64,000 bases of DNA from NCBI GenBank assembly GCA_009763385.1, contig CM019823.1:168918302-168982301 (forward strand), written 5' to 3'. The translations under genes and the position numbers were made by a program. Origin of the DNA: Coix lacryma-jobi var. lacryma-jobi. Taxonomy: Eukaryota; Streptophyta; Magnoliopsida; Poales; Poaceae. Positions 56,369 through 64,000 of this stretch are shown in pieces. How positions within the stretch are numbered: the first letter of the stretch is position 1; each line of letters starts with the position of its first letter. The notes beneath the pieces were generated by a model. It saw only the letters and a list, made by a program, of their open reading frames with translations. It did not search any database and was not told where the DNA came from.

Positions 56369-58963
56369 ATGGTCGAAGTCACTGAAGCCGAGGCCAGCAA
56401 CAAGGCGGGGCTCGTGCAGGTGCAGCTCACCGAACTACCCGACGAGTACAGAGAGCAGGTGGAGGATGCTTGTGCCGAATTCCAGGCCAAGTGCCTAGAA
56501 GCCTTTTCCAAGAACAAGAGCGGAAAGGTTCGCCGTCTGCACGATCTGCCGAAACCCGTCCAGCCCAACCCGAATGATCCCGGGAAGCGGAGGCAGTGTT
56601 GAAAATGTCTCATATGATCAACGAAGCTGTCTCTGGTGCCATCGGTCGCATGCATGGGGCGTTTCTCAACACTTCCGCACCATCATGATCGCCCAATTCG
56701 GCCCCAAGGCCGATGAACTTATGGAGGCCGAGTTTGGCCCTATAGCGGACCACATCTTTTCAATCTGCCGAATCACCTCAAGGGGGCAGGAACTGCTGGT
56801 GAGGAGACCCCGCCTAAGGCTCAATCGAGCGGAATGACCATTCAAGAGAAGCACACGCCAGAAGGCCAGTTGCCGACCATGGGTCAGCTCACGTTCGGCG
56901 CTAAGGGTCAGCCGCCAGAGTCAACACGCAAGATCTCCCCGCAAACCTACAGGCTCATAAAGGACTACTATGGAAACGGGTACCATGAGATGCTTGAGCC
57001 TCACAACATAGAGGGTGCCCCACATCCAGGATACGGGAAGCCGACGGCCGAGAAACCGCCGACTCTAATGTCGATGTCATGCTAGAGAGGATGGCAGATA
57101 TGATGCAGCGCACTTTCGGCCTGAAGCCTAAGGGCACTTATGCTTACAGATCTCCGTTCCCCGAGTGGTTCCACCGTGTGGCTCTACCTCCCAGAGTCAA
57201 GTGCCGACAGACCTGTCCAAGTTCTCCAGCTTAGACGACACTAGCACGGTGGAGCACATCAGTCGCTATCTGCTCCAGCTTGGAGAGGCCAATACCGAGG
57301 ATGCCTTCAGGGTTCGGTACTTCCCGTCTTCGCTCACTGGGCCGGCGTTCGCTTGGTTCACGTCTCTGCCACCGGGCTCTATTCTCTCTTGGGCAGACTT
57401 GGAACAGAAGTTCCATACGCACTTCTACACGGGCACCAAGGAGAAGAAGCTGGTGGACATCATGTATGTGCGCCAGAGGCCGAATGAGACACCGCAGGAC
57501 TACCTGCGCAGGTTTAGGGAAGTCAAAAGCCAGTGCTTCGGCATGTACCTGCCGGACGACCAGCTTCCACCATTGGCCGTGGCGGGCATGCTCCCAAGCA
57601 TCAGAGACAAGCTCTTCGGCCAGGAGTTCGAGGACCTGGGTCATCTCTCTCTCCGGCTGAATGAAATGACTATCCAGGCGCAAGGCTTCCGGAGGGAAGG
57701 GCGCTTCCAGAGGGACAATGTCGCGGCCCAGATGTATCAAGCTTTCCTGGACGAAGCCGATGACTATTCCGATGCCGAAGATGAGGTGGCCGCTGCAGAG
57801 TTCAACTGGGACAAAGAACCGACCCAGGCCAACAAGCAGTGGCTGCGCCAGCAGAAAGGGGCATACGACTTCGACGTCACCAAGGCCGACAAACTCTTCG
57901 AGTTTCTGATTGCCGAAGGGAGAGTCAGGCTACCCCCGGATCACCCGATGCTGCGTCCTGGAGGGTTAAGACAAGAAGTACTGCGGCTTCATAACACTAA
58001 CACCCATTCTATTAATGACTGCCGTGTGTTCAGGACAAGGATCCAGAAGGCCATCCAGGATGGGCACATCAAGTTCAATGGCAAGATGAAGATCGATGCC
58101 AACCCCTTCGCCCAGAACTCCGTGTTCGTCTCAGTGAACATGGTAGCCCCAAGATCCCAGAGGCAAGGGCAAGGTCAAGTCCTCACCTCCGACAAGGCGC
58201 GCGAGTCTGGCGCAGTGGATCCCGATCGGCAAATCACTGGCGATGAGCTCCGACAGCACGCCCAAGCCGCGAATAGCCGATACGAGCACGGAGAGTCGTC
58301 TTCCAGGCGCAGGCCTACCCACAGGATCTCCTTAACAAGTGGCGCCGGCAAAAGGAGAAAGAGCAGATGCGTCTCCAACGCGAAGAGCAAGAATTCACAG
58401 AGGAATACCAGCATGAAGACGATCACGCGGGAGAGCACCGGTATCGTCTGGAGGAGAGGGCTTACCACAGAGAACAGGCCCATCGCTGGGAGCAAGAACG
58501 CCGCCAAGAGCGGGAGCAAGCTCACTGGGGCTGTCCGTTCTTCCGCCACTGCTGGAACGAAGGCTTGAAACTGCCTGCCGTCAACAACTGCCCCGAATGC
58601 AGCGATCAGTACAAGGGGTATAGGCAGGATCGGGTCAACCGCCGTCCCGTCCATGAAAGGTTGGGAGCACGCATCCCAATGGACGATCGGCGCCTAAAAA
58701 TGAGAAGCCCGGGTCGGCAAGCCAAAAGATGTGCCGACCAGGAGTGGGTGCATCACCGGGACGACAGCGAGGAGGTACAGCCCCGCCCATATAGGTGGCA
58801 AAAGGGGCAATGGTGCCCACCAGGGCTCAGGAAAAGCCAGAAAAGGAGAGTGCAACGCCTCCGGAATAGGGAGTTGGAAGAAGCAGCCGCCGGTGGGAAG
58901 AAGCAAGAGTGGCGTCCGAAGGAAAAGCCGACAACAATGGCAAAGGCGCTGGCGTGGCCATGA
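56369..58963 (+). pseudogene. gag: Element D gag, with frameshifts
   Basis: ATG 56369 starts MVEVTEAEASNKAGLVQVQL and is cut by a frameshift near 56580; fragments continue to about 57190. The gag core is intact in 57190-58360 (FRVRYFPSSLTGPAFAWFTS, then LEQKFHTHFY and DYLRRFREVK). A further shift near 58350 leads to a Glu/Arg-rich segment and a Cys/His cluster (CPFFRHCWNEGLKLP, then CPEC) near 58540-58600, the Tat-type zinc-binding region. At least three frame changes make it non-functional as read. Confidence 0.85.
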
Positions 58964-61900
58964 CTTTCTTCCTTCCCCTGGAATTCATGGCTCCAATCGG
59001 CCAGGGGGCACAGGACGAAGCGCGTTCGGACTCCGACGAGGCCGAGCACAACGAGCTCGCGGCACAGCTCGTGTTGTCTCAGAAGGCAGCATTTGACAAG
59101 CCAGCTAAGCATCGGCATTTGAAGCCGTTATATGTCAAGGGGTACGTCAACGGAAAGCCGCTAACCAAGATGTTTGTCGATGGCGGTGCAGCGATCAACA
59201 TCATGCCTTACGCCACCTTCAGAAAGCTGGGCATGAACGATGAAGATCTGCTCAAAACGGACATGATACTCCGTGACTTTGCCGGCAATCCCTCTGACAC
59301 TCGGGGTGCCGTGCACGTGGAACTGATGATAGGATCCAAGACGCTCATCACGACCTTCTTTGTCATTGACGGCAAGGGGGCATACAGCCTGCTTTTGGCG
59401 GGCAGGGATTGGATCCATGCCAACTGTTGCATACCTTCGACCATGCACCAAATACTCATCCAGTGGGTTGGAGATGACATCGAGATTGTCCAAGCTGATG
59501 ATCGGTGAGTGTTGCTACCATTGAGCCCACTTACTGGGAATTTGACGGAGTAGATTGCTTCTCCGATCGTGTGTGGGGAGAAGGTCCTGTCAAACATCTA
59601 CGGCAGAGATCAACAGCCGATCCAAGCAGTCGGCTCTCAAAGTTTCTTTTAGATGGACAACCCAACTGACAGCAGCGAGGGCAAACTGGGACGTGGCTTC
59701 GCATCGGCCGACCAACTGGAAGAAGTGGATGTTGGCGACACAAGTAAAAGAAGGCCGATGTTCATAAGTTCTAATTTAGACCCTGCTTTCAGAGTGCAGC
59801 TAGTAGATCTCCTAAAAGAGTTCAAAGATTGTTTCGCCTGGGACTACACAGAGATGCCGGATTGGATCGGTCCATTGTTGAGCATAAGTTGCCGATCAAG
59901 CCTGGATACCGCCCATACAAAAACCTCCGCGCAGGATCTACAAGGAGGAGGTATTGGCCGACGTGAAAAAAGAAGTGGAAAGATTACTAGAAGCTAACTT
60001 CATTCGGCCGTGTCGATATGCGGAGTGGATCTCCAATATTGTCCCGGTATACAAGAAAAAACGGGAAGATGAGGGTCTGCATCGACTTCAGGAACCTCAA
60101 CAAAGCCACTCCTATGGACGGTTATCCAATGCCGGTGGCCGATTTGCTAGTAGATGCTTCGGCCGGTTTTGAAATCATAAGCTTTATGGACGGCAACGCA
60201 GGTTACAATCAGATCTTCATGGCTGCAGAGGATGTGGCGAAGACCGCCTTCAGGTGCCCCGACCATATAGGTTTGTTTGAATGGATGGTCATGACTTTTG
60301 GTTTGAAAAATGCCGGTGCCACTTACCAGCGAGCCATGAATTACATATTCCATGAGTTGATCGGCAAGATCGTAGAGATCTACATTGATGATGTGGTGGC
60401 AAATCCAGAAGCAAGGAAAGACACTTAGCCGATTTAAGGAAGACCTTGGAGTGCACGAGGAAACATGGTTTAAAGATGAATCCAACCAAGTGTGCATTTG
60501 GGGTGTCGGCTGGTGAGTTTCTGGGATTCCTGGTCCACAAAAAGGGATCGAAGTCGGTAGGAAGAGCATGGAAGCAATTGATAAGGTAGTGCCGCCGACC
60601 AATCTCAAAGAACTTCAATCACTGCTCGGCAAAATCAACTTTGTCAGAAGGTTCATATCCAACTTGTCTGAGCGCGTGCTGCCATTTTCTCCACTATTGA
60701 AGCTCAAGAAAGATCAGGAGTTCGTGTGGGGTGACGTGCAACAAAAGGCTTTCGATGAGATCAAGGAGTACATGAAGGCACCACCAGTATTGGTTCCTCC
60801 ACAACTCGACAAGCCTTTCAAGTTGTACGTGGCGGCCGACAACCTAACGATAGGGTCGGCCCTCATGCAAGAATTCGAAGGAAAAGAGAGAGTCGTAGCC
60901 TATCTTAGCCGAAAGCTACTGGACCCCGAAACAAGGTATTCGGCTACGGAAAAGTTGTGCTTGTGCGTTTTCTATTCCTGTACCAAGTTTCGGCACTATC
61001 TACTGAATGCCGAATGCGTGGTAGTATCAGATTTGATGTAATCAAGCACATGTTATTAATGCCGATTTTAAGTGGAAGGATCGGTAAATGGGTTTTGGCC
61101 CTTTCTGAATTTGATTTGCGTTTTGAATCGGCAAAGGCTGTTAAAGGCCAGATTATGGCTGATTTTGTCACTCACCACCGTGATCCTAATGCTAACATGG
61201 TAACCATTATCCCTTGGGCATTGTTTTTTGATGGATCCTCGTGCAGCAAAGGTGGTGGAGTCGGGATCGTGTTGATTTCTCCCAAGGGGGCACCCTTCAA
61301 GTACTCTATACCGATCGAGTACCCGGTAACTAATAATCAAGCAGAGTACGAAGCACTGCTCCGGGCTGCGGTTGCTTGTGGACATTAAGGCAGACGCCGT
61401 GGAGATCTTCGGTGACTCGGAATTGGTGATCAAGCAATTGACCGGCAAATACGAGTGCAAGAACGACACGCTGCAGGAATATCTCGAAGGTTGCCAAGAG
61501 CTCCTCAGACAGTTTCGATCGGCAACCTTGCAACATATTCCTAGGGGGCAAAACGAAGAAGCAAACCAGTTGGCTCAGGCAGCATCCGGGTATAGGGAGA
61601 ATCAAAACATTTTTGCACTTGAGGGAGAGCAAACAATCCCAGAAGGTGATCAAGCAGTCCCAAGTGATAATCAGGCAATTGAAGACTGGAGAGACAACAT
61701 TGCCGATTACCTCAGGGACCCGTCCAGGAAAGTCTCCCGAAAACTCAGGTACAAGGCTCTTAAGTTCACACTCTTGGACAATCAATTGTACTACAAATCC
61801 ATAGATGGGGTTTTGCTTAAGTGCCTGAACCAAGACGGGGCTAGGAAACTGATGTATGAGGTGCACGAAGGCGTATGTGGTGCACACCAGTCGGCTCACC

Positions 61901-62963
61901 GTATGAGATGGTTAATCAGGAGGACTGGATATTTTTGGCCGACTATGCTCGAAGATTGCTTTAAGTATTACAGAGGTTGTCAGGATTGTCAGCGATTCGG
62001 CAATGTGCAAAGGGCTCCAGCATCGGCCATGAATCCGATCGTTAAGCCTTGGCCTTTCAGAGGATGGGGCATTGATTTGATCGGCCAGATTCACCCTCCA
62101 TCTAGCAAAGGACATAAGTTTGTCCTGTTGGCCACGGATTACTTCACTAAGTGGGTTGAAGCCATCCCATTGAAGAAGGTGACGTCAGAGACATGGTGTC
62201 TTTCGTCAGGGAGCATATCATTTACCGATTCGGCATTCCTCAGTCCATCACCACCGATCAGGGAACTCAGTTCACTTCCTCGGAGTTTTGTGATTTTGCC
62301 GAAGAGATGGGGATTAAACTCTATAATTCTTCTCCTTACTATGCACAGGCCAATGGACAGGCAGAGGCTTTAACAAAATCATGATTAAAATCATTCAAAA
62401 GAAGATCGAAGAGAAACCTAAAAGGTGGCACTTGGTACTCAACGAAGCTTTGTGGGCGTACCGAATGGCTTGTCATGGGTCGACTCAGACGTCGCCATAC
62501 GAGTTGGTCTACGGGCATCACGCAGTGCTACCATGGGAATTGCAGTCGGGGTCAAGACGAGTTACATTGCAGAACGATCTGGCTAAAGAGAATAAGGAGA
62601 AGATGGAAGATGATTAAAGAGATAAGGATGATGATGGATGAGCTAGAGGATTTGCATTTGATTCGTCTCAAGGCCTTGAAAAATTGAGAAAAATAAGATA
62701 CGCGTTGCCAAGTACTACAACTCGAAAGTGAGAGAAAAAGGATTCGAAGAGGAGACTTGGTTTGGAAAATTATCTTGCCAATCGGTACCAAAGACAAGGT
62801 ATTCGGCAAATGGTCCCCTAACTGGGAAGGGCCTTTTCGGATTCTGAGACGTGCTCCGGGTAATGCGTACATTCTGAAAACCCTCCAAGGAGAAGAGTTT
62901 GCTAGGGCAATTAATGGACGTTATCTAAAGAGATTTCATCCTAGCGTGGAGGTCGGTGCATAA
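58909..62963 (+). pseudogene. pol: Element D pol: protease, RT, two RNases H, integrase
   Basis: Protease FVDGGAAINIMPY is near 59175 (Asp-Gly-Gly variant), with LLAGRDWI near 59395. RT: WISNIVPVYKK near 60030, VCIDFRNLNKATPMDGYPMP near 60080, FGLKNAGATYQRAMN near 60300 and YIDDVV near 60382. RNase H: FKLYVAADN near 60820 and YLSRKLLDPETRY near 60905. A second RNase H has FFDGSSCSKGGG near 61228, NNQAEYEAL near 61335 and EIFGDSELV near 61402. Integrase: HQSAHRMRWLIRRTGYFWP near 61890, CQDCQRFG near 61980, WGIDLIGQI near 62065, TDQGTQFTS near 62255 and the C-terminal GPFRI near 62832; stop at 62963. Frame changes occur near 59860, 60060, 60415, 61030, 61380 and 62190. No chromodomain. Confidence 0.88.
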
Positions 62964-62979
62964 CGGAATCAAGGACTAG

Positions 62980-63100
62980 CGGGCACCGACGGCCGATACA
63001 AGGTGTATCGCCCTTAGCACAAAAAATGGCCGATAGAGTCTATCGCCCTTAGAGCAAAAAGCAGCCGGCATGGCATGTGTCGCCTCTAGCACAAAAAACG
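62980..63100 (+). repeat. Three ~36-bp tandem repeats after pol in element D
   Basis: Units of the form GCCGATA...TATCGCCCTTAGCACAAAAA start at about 62991, 63028 and 63063. The first two are close; the third is diverged (GCCGGCATGGCATGTGTCGCC). Confidence 0.75.
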
Positions 63101-63253
63101 CAGAAATACAGGGCCAGTGCACGCGGTGCTGTGCAATCGGCTAGATAAATCAAACGCTCAACAAGCGCAGGACAGGAGAGGAGAACAGGTTGTGCGTATA
63201 AACATAGCAAAACAGAACATTGTTCGTAGTGGGGAATGTGCAAAAGGTGCAGA

Positions 63254-63989
63254 TCAGTTATCGAACATCCTGTTGATGACCGTCTGCGGATTGGTGACTG
63301 CGGCGAGGGCGCGAGCATGATCCTCGTAGGAGTCCAGAAGATCATCGATCTGCTCGACGTCCTCCGGACCTGCTCCGCCGGGGAAGCCAACCGGCGTCAC
63401 GGAAAAGTCCTCTGCGCGGACCGTTAGCGCCGACAGCCCCAGCGCCACGCCATGGTGCACACCTGCAGGGCGACCTGCTCGACGCGGCCGTGTACATTGG
63501 CCAGCGCGCCTCGGCGGTGTCGCCCTGGGCGTTCACCCGGTCTGCGACGGCGTTCGCCGCCATCTTCAGGCGCTCCAGCTCTTCAGACAGTGCTATGAAC
63601 GACGAGTTGAAATGGATCGGTTAAAAGATCAACAAGAACGACCGAAAACCGATCTAGGATTGGGTGTTCATACCCGTGATTGCGTCGCAGAACTGCCGGC
63701 GCTGGTCCTCCCACTCCAGCTGATCTATCCCATACTGCTTCGAGACGGCGGCCAGCTCTTCCCGGGACTCGTCCCGCAGCGCCATGAAGTTCAAGGCGTC
63801 GTTGTGGTCGTAAAGGCCGCCGTCGGAATCCCGGTCCGGGCTCGCCTCCCAAGGATGGGAGTGGTAGGAGAGGCTGTCGGAGGAGCTGGACGAATCCGAT
63901 GGTGGAACCTCTGGCCTCCCCGACGCTGAAGAAGGCCGGGCATGCCCGCCGGCGGAGGAAATAACGGGGACCCTGTCAGCAAGCAGCAA
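63254..63989 (-). CDS. Antisense ORFs of element D, possibly spliced
   Basis: Minus-strand open frames 63989-63654 (Ser/Asp/Glu-rich, DSSSSSDSLSYHSHPWEA, then EELAAVSKQYGIDQLEWEDQ) and 63460-63254 (PEDVEQIDDLLDSYEDHARA, ending NRMFDN). Between them a GTATGAACACC donor-like site near 63673 and an acceptor-like CTGAAG or AGAG near 63580 could define an intron of about 90 bases, after which ERLKMAANAVADRVNAQGDT reads on; a frame change near 63500 remains. Antisense genes between integrase and 3' LTR are known in Tat elements such as Grande and Retand. The product's function is unknown. Confidence 0.5.
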
Positions 63990-64000
63990 CCGAGCATGAG

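Larger units (their letters stand above)
54883..64000 (+). mobile_element. Element D: Tat-type gypsy element, truncated by the window edge
   Basis: Inserted in B LTR 3 after ACATG (54878-54882), the expected left target duplication. LTR about 54883-56322, then TTTTTGGCACGCCCGGTGGG, gag, protease, RT, RNase H, a second (archaeal-type) RNase H, integrase, a short repeat tail and antisense ORFs. The second RNase H and the antisense coding capacity before the 3' LTR are known Tat-lineage traits. The 3' LTR lies beyond the window. Confidence 0.88.

Overview
This window looks like intergenic DNA from a large grass (Poaceae) genome, probably heterochromatic or pericentromeric. It is almost entirely nested LTR retrotransposons. 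I found no host gene, tRNA, rRNA or CRISPR. A grass is suggested by the lineages present: Ty3/gypsy chromoviruses (Tekay/Del-like, LTRs over 4 kb), a Ty1/copia Sirevirus and Tat-type gypsy elements. Genus cannot be read from the sequence.

Layout: (1) 1-1432, 5' end of a minus-strand gypsy element running off the left edge (LTR 825-1432, open gag-like ORF 1-760). (2) 1649-28784, minus-strand chromovirus A with 4.5 kb LTRs (1649-6148 and 24316-28784), TSD GTCAC, an extra ORF1 (22566-23597), gag (9170-10585) and pol (6136-9169). (3) Nested in A between ORF1 and gag, a minus-strand Sirevirus C (10727-22378, LTRs about 2.07 kb). (4) 28790-33557, older debris: a minus-strand LTR fragment, a simple repeat array, two oppositely oriented LTR copies (30686-33388) and 162 bp of a plus-strand Sirevirus LTR. 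(5) 33558-54882, plus-strand chromovirus B in the unusual form LTR-internal-LTR-internal-LTR; both internals lack gag. (6) 54883-64000, plus-strand Tat-type element D inserted in the third B LTR and running off the right edge.

Main discovery: both chromovirus families encode, between the 5' LTR and gag/pol, an ORF1 whose N-terminus closely copies the histone H3 tail (H3 starts ARTKQTARKSTGG; family B has ARIKLTARKSTG, family A AQTKLTARKATGG). A coiled-coil-like helical region and an acidic C-terminus follow. The same elements carry an integrase chromodomain, a fold whose usual ligand is the methylated H3 tail. A retroelement encoding both an H3-tail reader and an H3-tail look-alike suggests histone mimicry for targeting or escape from silencing. 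The function is inference; the sequence match is direct.

Second-tier observations: a tandem array of six hairpins with compensating stem changes upstream of the Sirevirus TATA box; exon-like acidic blocks shared by the LTRs of both chromovirus families; loss of the TATA segment from the first B LTR and a different promoter segment in the third; a 36-bp templated duplication that broke reverse transcriptase in A; stop codons in A consistent with methyl-cytosine decay; and an excess of 1-bp indels between otherwise near-identical B copies, which may be consensus errors.
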